From Kappaphycus alvarezii (Eukaryota > Rhodophyta > Florideophyceae > Gigartinales > Solieriaceae): a DNA stretch of 64,000 bases. Shown here one piece after another: positions 9,113 to 19,824 of this stretch (its first letter is position 1; each line of letters opens with the position of its first letter). The notes below the pieces were generated by a model, which saw only the letters and a list, made by a program, of their open reading frames with translations, ran no database searches and was not told where the DNA came from. Where the stretch lies: NCBI GenBank assembly GCA_002205965.3, contig NADL03000873.1, forward strand, positions 83,957 to 147,956, read 5' to 3'. Made by a program: the position numbers and the translations under genes.

Positions 9113-9141
9113 TAAGAGTAAAACCAAACATTTGCCCTTGT
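9110..9141 (+). mobile_element. Short tail scrap
   Basis: ctaagagtaaaaccaaacat resembles the tail end agagtaaaacacccaaacc with a short deletion. It marks where similarity of the minus-strand paralogue ends. Confidence 0.35.
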
Positions 9142-9662
9142 CATATCAGATGCATAAGTGATACTGGTGCATAAGATAAGAACGCTGGACCGGTAGCAGG
9201 AGAAACTTGAAAGAATGAGACCCTCTAGATAATTCAAGAATTCATTTGCGTACAGCACTTTAATGCTCGAAAGCACGCACGATCTGCTAGTAGATCTCTA
9301 CCAGCTACAAAGTATGGCCCAGAAGGGCGCGGAGGGTATTCAGAAACTAACTAAGAATGCAGGCGGCGGATAGAAACCTGTTGCACCTGCATCACTTGGA
9401 GATTAATCGCAAAACGGGTAACTAAGTCGCGAAGCTCCTGTTAAGGGGCGGAACCGCGACAAGAAGAAGCGAGACGTACCCAAATCATTTGTTATATGTT
9501 ACACAACGTCTTTTGGTTCTCAGCCCTCCGATGTCTCGCTGTAAATACACTCCATAATTTCCATACTTTCGTATTTTCCCCATCGTGTATTCTAGCACCT
9601 GACACCGACACAATATGGAGTGATCTGTCACCTAAATTCTTCCAATAAGGCAATCAGATGCA
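9142..9662. other. Intergenic, no gene seen
   Basis: No supported frame. The stretch around 9520-9560 (ctcagccctccgatgtctcg) recurs in diverged form at 60815-60860, so it is part of a low-copy repeat. Confidence 0.4.
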
Positions 9663-9673
9663 TTATGAGTACT

Positions 9674-9777
9674 GTTACTGTGTCGGTATAGCCTTTTTGA
9701 GTTGATTGCGGTTGTCTGGAAAACCATGGGATAGACCGGATATATCTTCCAAGAGTAAAACACCCAAACCTTTTCCC
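9674..9777 (+). mobile_element. Non-LTR 3' tail insertion, about 104 bp, TSD TTATGAGTACT
   Basis: Starts gttactgtgtcggtatagcc and ends caaaccttttccc. TTATGAGTACT flanks it at 9663-9673 and 9778-9788; the exact edge is uncertain by one or two bases. Confidence 0.85.
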
Positions 9778-9852
9778 TTATGAGTACTTGGCTTTGCGAG
9801 CATGCGAGTATTCATTGGATTATAAATTTGCAAGGAGAATGAGGAAATACGG

Positions 9853-9900
9853 TACACGTTCGGATATATTTTCCAAAGTAAAACACCCAAACCTTCCTCC
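9853..9900 (+). mobile_element. Very short tail copy
   Basis: Starts near cggatatattttcc and ends caaaccttcctcccc. It is truncated at almost the same point as the 45-46 bp insertions at 11181, 60358 and 60607. No clear duplication was found. Confidence 0.6.
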
Positions 9901-10034
9901 CCTTTTTCTGCATCTTATCGTAAAAGAGAGCGAACCTAGAATCACTGCCGAAGCCAATCTCTTTGCCTATTCCCGACAACATATTTTCGAGCATCTACCT
10001 GTAACTTTCAAGATCTCTACTTACTTTAATGAAC

Positions 10035-10070
10035 TGAACGGAATGTTTGGGTTCTTTAATATTTGAAAGT
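10035..10070 (-). mobile_element. Degraded tail scrap, antisense
   Basis: ggaatgtttgggttctttaa followed by tttgaaag resembles the antisense tail end. Old or chance. Confidence 0.35.
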
Positions 10071-10370
10071 TGCGGGTCGACCATCATCTGGTATGTTCTA
10101 AAAGTGTTCAAGATAATGGTTAGTGTGGCAATTGACGTTGAGAAATTTTTTACACCAAACTAGTTTTCGCTGATGCATTGAATTTCCGGATTGAATCAGT
10201 GCTACCAATGATACAGTCTACTGCTACTTTTGTTTTCTCGTCTGAGATCAATGAGGGTGCGAAAGCCTACTTCATTGGAATGCGAGGTAGCTCACATTGT
10301 ATACATTTATTAGTAATCAAGATTTGTGTCCATTCGGACTCCAATGTTATTTAGGGTACTACTACAAACG

Positions 10371-10487
10371 GGGGAAAGGTTTGGGTGTTTTACTCTTGGA
10401 AGATATATCCGATATATCCCATGGTTTTCCTGACAACCGCAATCGACTCAAAAAGGGTATACCGACACAGTAACGGGAAGGAACTAC
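10371..10487 (-). mobile_element. Non-LTR 3' tail insertion, antisense, about 117 bp
   Basis: From ggggaaaggtttgggtgttt to gggaaggaactac, close to the family consensus. Target duplication is ambiguous (actact-like on both sides). Confidence 0.75.
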
Positions 10488-11006
10488 TTTCGTACGCTTC
10501 GCTTTCTGAACTTTGCTCCATTTTGAAAACTCTCTCCAAAAATGAAATGTTTCCCACCATCGTACTCAGTTGACGATTCCTGAGTTTCGAAAATCTTAAA
10601 GGCAGCTCAGACAGCCTTGGATGCAAAGTTTCGGCGTCCGGTGAGATAAGAATGACTTTCAAGGACATTAGCTCGTAAAAGTAAGCCCTCTACCAAATGA
10701 TTGCGTCTCGAACAGGTTGTTAAAAAGCTAGCTCCACACGCAATACCGTTGTCAAGAAGTCAGCCGTGTGATGTAAACCAATTTTTATTTACAATGGTAT
10801 TAAAATCCGAATTTCTTCGACAAAGAGGACAAGCAGAGGAACAATTGGTAGCGTGGTATTTCGATGGTGTCAGGGCCAACCAGTGGTTCCAAACAAGAGT
10901 GCAGTCTTCGAATTGACCGCCGATATCTCCTCCTGGTTCGAGATCCTTGATTTCATTCTGAATGAGACCTAGTCTTCTCATAAATCAAAACATGTTCTCT
11001 CCGTTA
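10488..11006. other. Intergenic, no gene seen
   Basis: Short overlapping open frames on both strands, none with recognisable motifs. Nothing supported. Confidence 0.35.
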
Positions 11007-11017
11007 TTTCGACATAA

Positions 11018-11167
11018 AGGGGAAAAGGTTTGGGTGTTTTACTCTTGGAAGATATATCCGATCTATCCCATGGTTTTCCAGAGAACCGCAATCAACTCAA
11101 AAAGGATATACCGACACAGTAATGGGGAAGGAACTACGCCCCCTAAAATGCTACCCTCAGGCCAGCC
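11018..11167 (-). mobile_element. Non-LTR 3' tail insertion, antisense, 150 bp, TSD TTTCGACATAA
   Basis: TTTCGACATAA occurs at 11007-11017 and 11168-11178, directly on both sides of a near-consensus antisense tail (aggggaaaaggtttggg through caggccagcc). Confidence 0.88.
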
Positions 11168-11180
11168 TTTCGACATAAGG

Positions 11181-11226
11181 GGAACGTTTGGGTGTTTTAC
11201 TGTTGGAAGATATTTCCGACCTATCC
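11181..11226 (-). mobile_element. 46-bp tail micro-insertion, TSD CATAAGG
   Basis: CATAAGG occurs at 11174-11180 and 11227-11233 around only 46 bp of antisense tail (ggaacgtttgggtgtttt through gacctatcc). The target overlaps the duplication made by the insertion just before it. Confidence 0.8.
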
Positions 11227-11399
11227 CATAAGGCATAAGGTGTACAGCTTCTCGAAGCTGGTGGAGCTGGGAGCATTTGCATCATAAGGAGGGGTGGCCA
11301 CTGGTACGTTGTATTATTTGCCATAAGTGGTGAGAGTTAGCTGTAGGGGATGGGTTTGTGCGAGGTCAATGTTCTTGCAGGTTGTGGTAGTACCGTTTA

Positions 11400-11636
11400 C
11401 TCGCCCTTTGCGATGATCTTGATATGGATTTCTACCCGATGGGTTCCGATATGTACGGCTCTACTGGACTTTGGACCGAGGCTGGGTTGCATCGCATTTC
11501 CGATTACATTGTCTTCCGGAAAGGGACGAGTCCTGTTGCCGAACATCAACGCCTTTTTCTCGTTCTCAATTCCTTGGTCCAACAACGTACTGTGATTGCT
11601 ATCAATCGCAGGAAGCTACACCGCCCTGCTCCATAA
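11400..11636 (+). CDS. Unrecognised short open frame
   Basis: An open frame with ATG at 11424 reads MDFYPMGSDMYGSTGLWTEA and ends RRKLHRPAP at 11636. Composition is protein-like, and the frame is open back to about 11400, just after a possible splice acceptor (ttcttgcag, 11371-11379). No family recognised. A stop in this frame shortly after the acceptor argues against simple splicing here. It may be a gene remnant. Confidence 0.28.
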   Translation, partial: LALCDDLDMDFYPMGSDMYGSTGLWTEAGLHRISDYIVFRKGTSPVAEHQRLFLVLNSLVQQRTVIAINRRKLHRPAP

Positions 11637-11784
11637 TTCTGTTGTCCTGATATGTTCATGTGTCAGCAAGAGTCTCTCTCTCTCCCCGGTTTACTCGTCA
11701 ATTAACATCTTGTCGAGTATCGTATTCTAAAAAGGAGTATTCTACTTAGAGCTCAATTTTTAACAGTATCGCATTTTACTATGA

Positions 11785-12075
11785 AAGGGGGGAATGGTTT
11801 GGGTGATTTACTTTTGGAAGATATATCCGATCTATACCATACTTTTTACAGACATCCAAAATCGACTCAAAAAGGTATAGCGACACAGTGATGGGGAGGG
11901 AAATACGCTCCCTAGAAGGCTACCTTCAAGCTAGCCATCAAGCAGGACGCATTGGACATGACGGCTGCTGCAGCTTTCATTCGCATCAAAACCCCCGAAC
12001 CTTTCCGTACGTCTCCAATGCCCTCACGGCCACGTTTCTTGCCACGCCATTTAGCAATGCACATGCATCCGGGTG
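11785..12075 (-). mobile_element. Non-LTR 3' end insertion, antisense, 291 bp, TSD TTTACTATGA
   Basis: The longest tail with clean ends: TTTACTATGA at 11775-11784 and 12076-12085. Read on the minus strand it starts in the coding end of the non-LTR protein (HPDACALLNG, VAVRALETYGKV) and continues through the whole 3'UTR. This links the tail family to the coding fragments. Confidence 0.88.
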
Positions 12076-12085
12076 TTTACTATGA

Positions 12086-12321
12086 TATCGCCACCTTTAA
12101 CGCATGCACTTCCTTTTGCCGACCATTGGATCGACGCATTCTTAGTATATTCTGCTCCTCCATTTCTCCATCGCAAAAGCAGCTAGCAGACACAGTTCAC
12201 ATGGCTTTGGAAGAAGCCCTGTCGCCTGGTAACACCACACCCGCGCCTTTCGTGATACTATGTCCCTGATTGCACCCGACGGATGGGACTGCTGGGCACC
12301 ATGCCCTATTTTGAAGGCATA
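12086..12321. other. Intergenic, no gene seen
   Basis: No conserved frame or repeat recognised. Confidence 0.3.
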
Positions 12322-12760
12322 TTATAGGGTAAATCGTAGTTGGAAGAGATATGCAGAACTAATTACCCCAAGGAGGTGATGCAAGCGAAAAAAGTGCTAC
12401 CGTGGTGTAGTTGAATGAACAAAAAGGTTTGGGTAAGGACGATAATTACGAGGGCTACAAACAAGCACAGAAGGGGCAGGGTCTACCACTGATGTTCTCT
12501 GACCAGCGTAGAAAGAGTGGTTCTTGGGTCTGAGGTTGAATCTCAACTCCATACAACTCTGGACCTGACTTGAAGTTGTCTGCCGAATTTCTTGATCTCC
12601 ACAGGAGGAAGTGGTTTGCTCAGCTTATACAGACTTTTTGGCTACCCCTAAAGTTTCAAAAAAACATTATAAGAACCATAAAATGCATCAAATGGAATCG
12701 TGTGAGGGAGAAAGGCTAGCAGCAGATACTATCAGTATAAATATCTAGATTTATTCCTTA
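12322..12760 (-). repeat. Decayed LTR of the element A/B family
   Basis: The minus strand aligns with the element B LTR from about 49775 to its 3' end: actggtagacc-like, then ggtagcac with cttttttcgctt, and ccaactacgatttaccc at the outer end. Many substitutions make it old. Similarity stops on its 5' side near 12760, and the Glu-rich frame begins there. Confidence 0.75.
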
Positions 12761-12765
12761 ATATA

Positions 12766-13290
12766 TTATTCCTCTCGGTCAGACTTCAATAATTCGATCC
12801 AAATATCAATATCACCACAGCAGTCCCCACAAATATCCGCGAAGGGCTTACAATTCTTTATTTCCTCCTGTGAGATATCTAAACCTCTAGAGATGCTCCA
12901 TCCAGTTCCAGCGCCGGAACCACCTGGTTCATACTGTCCGGCATCCTCCACAACATTCCAGCACTTTCCATGTTTCTGTCCACCTGGTCCTCCTCGTCCT
13001 CACCTTCACTCTCCTCTTCCTCCTCTTCGTCTTCTTCTTCCGCCTCGTCCTGCCCCTCTTCCTCTACCTTATCCCTGCCTCTTCTGCTCCTCGAGGCAGC
13101 GCCCGTGCCCGTTCCATTCTCCTACAGTAATCCTCACAATCGATTGGTCCATTGCCCATCAGGGCCAGCGCGTTGAAGGGGCGGCAGCATCGGGATGGCT
13201 TTTCGATGGTGAGGAACGGGCGGAGATTGGTCATGTTGAGGAAGAAAATTGGGTGAGCCGATGGGGTACTTGATGGTGGGGGTTTTCCTC
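12766..13290 (-). pseudogene. Glu-rich protein remnant upstream of an LTR (relic module Y3)
   Basis: The minus strand has a run DEAEEEDEEEEEESEGEDEE, and in a second frame a C-terminal part EPGGSGAGTGWSISRGLDIS ending GDIDIWIELLKSDREE at 12766. The C-terminal motif recurs as GNDDILGEVLHSDEKK near 15950 and as LNIYLEKLFGSDVND on the minus strand near 26300. The acidic run recurs at 43912-44157. In each case the LTR-like segment of the element A/B family follows at once. No domain is recognised. An intron or frameshift must join the two parts. It could be a captured gene or a U3-borne ORF. Confidence 0.45.
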
Positions 13291-13299
13291 AACGACGTC

Positions 13300-13944
13300 G
13301 ATTTCGAGTTTTAAATATAGCGACTTCTTCGAAAAGTTTCACGCTATTAGACGAAATACGAAAATGTGACGCAATTCTGCGGCTTCGAATTTGCATATAA
13401 TCAGAGCAATAACTAAAAATCTGCTTGATAAAATTTCGAGACTGAATTTGGAGGAAGAAGCGTATCAGAAGTGGAAAGATTTCTTTTTTGATAAAGGAGG
13501 ACCAAAATCCTCAAAACCAAAACAGAAATGGAGTTGCACAGTGAACCTGGGTTCATTGGGAACATTAGTTTCATAATTTTGTTCGTAAAGAAAGTTGATG
13601 GGAAGAGTTGTTTATCAAATCTCAAAGGGAAGAAGAAGACAGAAGTATGTGAGGAGGACCACTCTCCTACAGAAAGAACCGTTTTGTAACAACAACTATA
13701 TCCCTGTATTCAGCCGAAGGATTTGCCTACTGGGCACCATGACCCATCTTAAAGACAGATACCAGGAGCAAATATTTCTCCACTTGGTTCCAGAATTCCT
13801 GTCAGACCTCTTTGCTCTCCTCCGATACTCGTTTGTCAAAAGCAAAGTGACCGGAAATGCTGTATACCTACAAAAGACTTCTGTTGTACCGTCGTTTCGG
13901 CTTTGAGCGCAGCTTTTGCCCTAACAACCATGTGAGCCTCCTCG
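13300..13944. other. Intergenic, no gene supported
   Basis: A short frame (LNLEEEAYQKWKDFF at about 13441-13485) is protein-like but unsupported by any homologue in the window. Otherwise nothing. Confidence 0.3.
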
Positions 13945-14085
13945 AAAAGGAGGAAGGTTGTGTTGTGGTGCTGTTGGAAGATATATCCAATCCAACCACA
14001 CTTTTCCAGAAAACCATAATCGACTCAAAAAGCTATTCAGGGCAGGCAAACCTATGAAGAAGGAACTACGCTGCCTAAAGTAACC
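13945..14085 (-). mobile_element. Diverged non-LTR 3' tail, antisense
   Basis: Contains ctgttggaagatatatcc, ccataatcgactcaaaaag and gaaggaactacgctgcc in consensus order with many changes; an older insertion. Confidence 0.65.
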
Positions 14086-14322
14086 TATTTTGAGCGGTCC
14101 AACGTCCATTCATTTCGCTTCAATTTCAATACAAACACCGGACAAGACCGGATCTCTGGGGTATGGGAGCCTTTGGTGGCGCGGAATACTTTGACGTAAT
14201 CTTATTCAACTCTTCTTTCTTCTCTTTTGCCAGAGAGACGAAGTTCAACCCACTCACGAGCCTTAAAGCCCCCCATACGAAGAAGAACAGGAAATAACAA
14301 GGAATTTTTGCTGAATTGGCAG

Positions 14323-14414
14323 GGAAAAGCCGACTAGTTCTTTTCTCCACATCAACGGGCGGCGTCCAGCGACGTCCTTTAATGTGGAGAGGAGAAGAAC
14401 TAGTCGGCTTTTCC
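14323..14414. repeat. Long imperfect hairpin
   Basis: Arms 14323-14351 and 14383-14414 are reverse complements (ggaaaagccgactagttctt in the left arm) apart from a 3-base bulge, around a 31-base loop. Such a structure is not explained by neighbouring elements. Confidence 0.8.
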
Positions 14415-14979
14415 ATCCGTGACGATCGCCGTGGTCAAGGAAATTGTTAGAAATGTTGCCAGTGTCGGGATGGAACGGGCTCTGAACTCGCAAGTCATTC
14501 TATTACAGCGACACTCCGAACTGACAGTAGCCTTCAACGCCGTCTTTGTATGTTCGCCTTCACTCCGTAAGCCGGTAGATTTGAGTGCCGTCTGCAGCTG
14601 CCGTAACGTGGATAACACAAAGTTACACCAGTCGACTAGGTTTCAATCAAAATATCTGCTACAGTAAACGGTCTCTAGAGACCGAATTACTGCGCTGGCA
14701 AAACAGAACGGGAGGATTCCTTCTATTCCTCTCGGCCTTTTCCACCGGCATCTAATTTCTAGTCTCTCGGCGCACAATGATTCTCCTGTCCTTCGCTCCT
14801 ACCTTTTGCTATATCAGCTGGGGCATATCTCAAGAATGATACCGGTGCGATCATTTCCTCCTTGCGTCGTCTTTCCCAGAGTCCTGAGTCAAAAGACCAT
14901 TTGGTGGTTCATGTCAAAGCCTACAATGCCTTCAATTGCATTTACATTCAGTGCTTTCTTGAATCGGCGCAAACTGTCT
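14415..14979. other. Intergenic, weak coding traces
   Basis: Protein-like but broken stretches on the plus strand (for example KDHLVVHVKAYNAFNC near 14900) without a recognised family. No intact gene. Confidence 0.25.
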
Positions 14980-16140
14980 AGCAGGAAACTGAAGGTATTA
15001 TCTTTACGGACAGCAATTCCCTCCCGCTAGGTTTCCCTCTTCACTTCCTTTTTCTTTGTTCTGAGTACCAATTTCTTTCCCTTTCACGCAACCAAGTTAC
15101 ATTTATTGATACTTTTCCCTTTTTCTCGTTTCTATATTTATATGCGATATTCTTCTCTTTAGGTTGTAATTACTTAGGTCTGCTCCGCTTATTTGATCTT
15201 ATTGGCATCTAGTTTTCTTTCTCATAAATCAATATTTCTACACGTGGTTTACACCTGACCATAAACCATCCTTTCAAAGGCAGGTTTCACTAATTATCAC
15301 TACAAGACCTATTTTGTCTACTTTTTGGGTTCAGCAGGCCTGTAAATCTGAACTTTTTGGTTCTAATTCAAACTTTCGGAGCTGTCTTAAAAGATGTTCT
15401 TGTCCTGCAATAGGAAAAAATTGACAATTCATAAGGCTCCTGGCAACCATCGTCTTCCAATTACCTCCCTCCCGGCCCATTACCAAATATTGTCATCCTC
15501 AGCCCCTCACTTTCTACCCTTTATTACCTTCGGGATAAAAGACGTCGAGAACTACCCACGCCGCTAAGCTAGAGAGCGCTTGGCAGGGCTCGGTGCTTGC
15601 CACCTGGTGGAGATCGAAACACAGGGTGCGGTGAGGGAGGGGAACTTTGAAGAGAAAGATGGCAAGGCAGAGGAATTTTTTCGAGACGTGACTCCGGAAC
15701 TGTCCTACGGCTTCCAAGAAGAAAGTTTTGTGGACCAGTCCGGGAGGGAGGGAGATGAAACTGGGAATTATGCGGATACAGAGGGGATTTCGACCCGTGT
15801 CATATGGGATGGGAAGGAACTAATTGGTTGAAATAGGTGGTCCCGGCCATGGAACCAGTCGGAATGGAGTCAGGTGGCCTTTATTCGTTGCAGTGATGGT
15901 GGTACAATCCTGAGACATCCATAGGCATGTTTGGGAACTCCGTGGGTAATGATGATATATTGGGAGAAGTGCTACATTCTGATGAAAAAAAGATGATTTT
16001 GAGGAGTGGATTCAGTAAGTTTTTTCAAGTATCTCTTGTAAAAATCTTCGCACCCACATGAACTCTTTTCCCATTTTTTCCGGTGCTTTTACTAGTTTCA
16101 TTGAGATTTCGTCCTCGAAAAAAATTCTGTAAACGGTGAG
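14980..16140 (+). pseudogene. Relic module Y1: Glu-rich ORF plus partial U3
   Basis: Collinear with 43440-44500 over about 1.1 kb. A frame at 15580-15831 reads FFRDVTPELSYGFQEES and matches VAPELVYGMEEEE at 44000. In another frame it continues to GNDDILGEVLHSDEKK, matching the C-terminus of the 12766 frame. The end (16030-16140) aligns with the U3 part of the element B LTR just before its TATA box; the R-U5 is missing. This is a truncated relic of the third U3-type module. Function unknown. Confidence 0.5.
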
Positions 16141-16375
16141 TGCATGGTAGTCGTACGGCCCCATTACACTGTAAACGATGCAGTGTATACGGCATCATAC
16201 TTTACGTGCGGTTACTGTACAGTGCTACCCTCGTGGCACGTGCAACGTAGAGTGGGTACTGTAAGGTCTTGTACAGTACAGTAGGTACACCGGTTTAACG
16301 TACAATTCTGCCATTACGTGGCATGTGCACAGTACGTTCGGCGCTGCAATGCGTACAGTGCCGGCGCGAAAATTC
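16141..16375. repeat. ACAGT/GTAC-rich segment
   Basis: Dense in tacagt, actgta and acgtg words on both strands (for example cttgtacagtacagtaggta near 16270). It joins the truncated end of module Y1. No open frame. Confidence 0.5.
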
Positions 16376-16419
16376 TATCAGTTATGCTACGATGATATCT
16401 GGCCTTACAGTACTCACCA

Positions 16420-17370
16420 CATGCATAAAAGCTCTAAATAACTGTCTATAGGTGGTTAAATTCGACAAAACATGTCCTTCAGCACAACTTAATTTCAATT
16501 CCACAGGAACGTTTGTAGCTAACGGTTTACATTTAAGCACCTCAAATGCCTACAAAAGTTTAATAATTAGTTGATTATGGAATCTGACCTCATTTGCACT
16601 GTCCTCGACAGTCATTCCCAAAAATCTTTCAATCTTTTCCGGAATCCGTATGTCTAAATACTTCTTGAAATATAGAATGACTTCGCTTAATACAGGTTGT
16701 ACGTTCCCAAATACTACGGTATAGTCAAACTATACATCCAAAAACACAAATTCCTTTCAAGTAATTAGTATGTACAACGTCGGGTCTGCCTTGCTGTGTT
16801 TGCAGCCCATATCCCTTACAAATCTATCAACGTGAACGTTCCATTCCCTATATGCTTCACGTAAACCATATAGTGACTTGTCTAGTCGCTAGTCATAGTC
16901 CTTAATCCCTTAGACTTTGAAACCATCCGGCTGTTCTATGTACAGTTCTCCCTTGAGCGGTGAACTCAAGAATACATTTTGACATCGATCATTGATCTAC
17001 AACAACCAAAGTGCACTGAAATGTCAAGCATGAGGCCTAATGAAGTGTACTCTGGAACAAAAGGGAAAAATTCCTTAAAATAATCTCATGCTATCTGCGA
17101 AAACCTCTTCGCTAACCACCGTGCCTTGCGTATAATTAAGTTACCCTTGCCATCCTTCTTCAACTCAAATACTCACTTGGTACGAATCAAATTCTTATCT
17201 GCACTAACCTATACCATGTCCCATGCATCCAATATTTTATAGAGTTCAACTTGAAATGCATTGATTTCAGCCAATCCTCAGTTTCGTCTTCCTTAAGAAC
17301 ATCTTCATAAGACATAGGTATTCCTTCATGTTCAATAGTAGTCTCCAACACCAAGTGCGTTAGCTCATGC
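16420..17370 (-). pseudogene. pol: copia reverse transcriptase
   Basis: Starts with the copia signature GIPMSYEDVLKEDETEDWLK then LNSIKYWMHGTWYRLV, followed by VFELKKDGKGNLIIRKARWL and AKRFSQ. Farther on comes an FDYTVVFGN site where copia elements have a YVDD box, then FLGMTVEDSANEV, and finally VRPDII of the TRPDI motif. The catalytic Asp pair is not intact, and stops occur throughout. The RNase H part is not seen here. Confidence 0.8.
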
Positions 17371-17959
17371 CCAGACCGGATCTGTGGCCTCCCTTGTAGC
17401 ACGTTCCCTACGATGTACCCCAGGATATAATATCAAGGCCTCCGAATACTCACTACTACTACCGTCGTCTTGGTCGCTCCGTTCCTTATTTTCCATGGCC
17501 TGGATTGGTTCGCTTGCCCACTCCTTGTTTGGATTCTTTTTTCGATCTCTACCTCAGCGATCACATCATCAGTACCTTCTGAGTCAAGAGTCTTACCAAC
17601 TTGTGCTTGCGAGGTCTCGTCTTCATTTAACTTCATATCTTCAAAGCAATGCTTATGGCTCTTGCTATTTATCAAAGTCGATTTCGTTTGCGCTTGTCTT
17701 TCTTTTGCTCTCAAGGGCCTCGGTAAAGGAAACAACCTTTGTTTCGGAAATGTTGTGGATTACTATGTGCCCACTAGTTTATCGAACAAATTTTCTAATT
17801 CTTGCATCATATGAGGTGTTTTAAAAGATTTAGCAGGAAACTCACCGTCCGGTACCCGCTGTATATATCAAGCAAAGTCAAAAAATACTTTGACTTACCC
17901 AGTGACTCATTCCTTATTGGATTAGTAAGTACGTCACTGTAAACGCACCCAATGGGGTA

Positions 17960-18130
17960 TATGACATCATTTGATTATCATTCCTTTCATTTTCTTGGCG
18001 CACGCGTTGATTTAATAATTGCACACGTTTCACAATTCAATATTGTACCGCTGACCTCAGACTCCCTGATGCCAATAAAATGCAGCAGTGTTGCTCTGAT
18101 AAATTCATTGCTACACTGTCCTAACCGTAC
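17960..18130 (-). pseudogene. copia gag-pre-integrase finger
   Basis: The minus strand reads LSEQHCCILLASGS in one frame and IVKRVQLLNQRVRQE-type sequence around the CETCAIIKSTRAPRK motif in another. The Cys pair followed by K-S-T-R is typical of the zinc finger preceding the copia integrase. Strongly decayed. The integrase core between here and 17400 is not clearly readable. Confidence 0.55.
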
Positions 18131-18599
18131 GCGCCAATCTGGTGCCTTTCTGTTCTATTCAACGCTTTCTATCCCGTGAAAAACATCAACGACCGCTTCG
18201 TACAATCCGTCAGATGTTTCACATCCGGCTATCTTCGTTATTTCCGACTGTTTAGGTACCATTTCTAGGAAACCAGAGTGAGTCCGCTTTCATAATTGTC
18301 AATGATGACTCTGAACTGATTTTTGCTTGCCTGTGACAGTGAAATCGAATTGTACATTAAGTCATAATTATATAATGCATTGTGAAGAATCATTATACTC
18401 CTTTGTTTCACGGTTCCTGCACAGTCCTCGTGTTTTTCGTGAACGTAACTAATTTTTCACTTCTCTTCCTCATATTTTTTGTGCAATCCGAACCAAGAAT
18501 TCATTGGTCCGACGGCTGCCCGTTCGCACGAACCGACATCATTTGAAGTTTTGACACCATTGCAGTAGAATTATTATTTTCCTCTTCGTTTTTGTTCTT

Positions 18600-19390
18600 G
18601 CAGTCACTTGCAATGTGTCCCTCTTTTCCACATATGATGCATGTTCGTTTTTCTTTTAAGATTATTGGTATAATCCTTCTTTAAATTTATTTTGTTCCAG
18701 CACTATTTGGCTATGTGTCCCATCTTGCTGCATGAAAAGAACTTTTTTGACTTCTCCTGATTCAAAAAAGTTTTTTTCTCAACAACCTGAGAATAAATCG
18801 TACAGCAAGTCTCACGAATATGAATGTGGAAACTACCTCGTAGTAGCCATAATTCCTGTCCATAGTTGCATCAGCTGTAACATAAAAGTACTTTGGTACA
18901 CCTCTCGGTATGGAACGTTTACTTTCCAGTCCTGAAATATTATTAACTGCTCTCCCGAGTTCACTAATCAACTTTACAGGCGTTTTTGAGAAATCAACAA
19001 TTTGCTCTCCCCTTTTTAGCTAAATTACTTGCAGCCTTGATAACTCTGCATCGACTGATGCCTCAGATACGGTTTGAAATGTTTATTTCAAAATATTTCG
19101 TGCCTTAAAAGGACACCTTGACTTACACACCATCCCTTTGCCTGAGTCAAAAATAACGGTGAGAATAAACGCGAGCGCGAGATCCCTTCTCTGAAACTTT
19201 TTACTGCGTCGCCCAACGTCCGTAGTTGTCGACCCTGGAACTTTTAATCCATTTTCTTTCGCTTTTTTGCTACTTTCGTCGGCAATAGTTAGTGCACTCA
19301 CTTAATTGCCTTCTAATTCCGTCTCTTCATAGGTACACAGTTTTTTCCCCTTAAGCATCACTTCAAAGTTATTTGAAGAGGCAAAACATT
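18600..19390 (-). pseudogene. gag: copia gag with zinc knuckles
   Basis: The minus strand reads a copia-type gag: NFEVMLKGKKLCTYEE, then RRDLALAFILTVIF, CPFKARNILK, and after a frame change KRGEQIVDFSKTPVKLISEL. That is the order and spacing of the UBN2-type gag domain. Toward the C-terminus, SCSKMGHIAK and CIICGKEGHIASDC are CCHC knuckles, the second complete. A degenerate WILDSGA-like protease site (QWILGSDCTKNM, with a stop before W) follows near 18490. Several stops interrupt it, so no product is expected. Confidence 0.72.
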
Positions 19391-19544
19391 GATATGCCTT
19401 TAAAAAAGATATTCAGAACTTTATTACCTTCATATTATCCATTTATTTTCGCCAGTAATATAAAGAAATGGAAATAGGTGATAAAACTATTTTTCTTGCT
19501 TCTCGTTGCCAAATTAGAGTCCGAATTCTGGATACGTAACCTTT

Positions 19545-19795
19545 TGCACGGCTTTTATTCTCTTTTTATCTTTCTGTCCTCTTTCCAAATAGCTACCCAT
19601 AAAGTTCCAAGCTATATCCAGTAAGTCCATGATTTGAAAATGTTAACTTGGAATGTTCAACGCAGCATGTTGCTATGTCCAGCACTGGACCTGTCGTAGA
19701 TGTAGATGCTTGTACAAATGTATAAACCTGTAATCTTTTTATCTGTTCCCAAGCTTTCAATGCATCCGGCTAAACTCGCCGCCAATTCCTATCTC
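19545..19795 (+). repeat. Dispersed repeat X, copy 2
   Basis: Aligns with 133-403, for example gttaacttggaatgttcaac and tgtataaacctgtaatc. See copy 1. Confidence 0.6.
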
Positions 19796-19824
19796 TTGCA
19801 AAAAGAAAAGCAAAAAAAATTTTT

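Larger units (their letters stand above)
16380..19400 (-). mobile_element. Decayed Ty1/copia retrotransposon
   Basis: Minus-strand order is gag, zinc knuckle, protease-like site, pre-integrase finger, then reverse transcriptase. Integrase before RT defines Ty1/copia. Many stops and shifts in all parts; no LTR pair identified. It is AT-rich relative to elements A-C, so old. Confidence 0.8.

Noticed and set aside
9674..9777. Tails as MITEs or DNA transposons
   Set aside because: No terminal inverted repeats; constant 3' end, variable 5' end and variable-length TSDs indicate target-primed reverse transcription.
12893..13273. Plus-strand 126-codon Pro/Leu-rich frame
   Set aside because: It is the complement of the Glu-rich run; the minus strand is conserved with other copies, this one is not.
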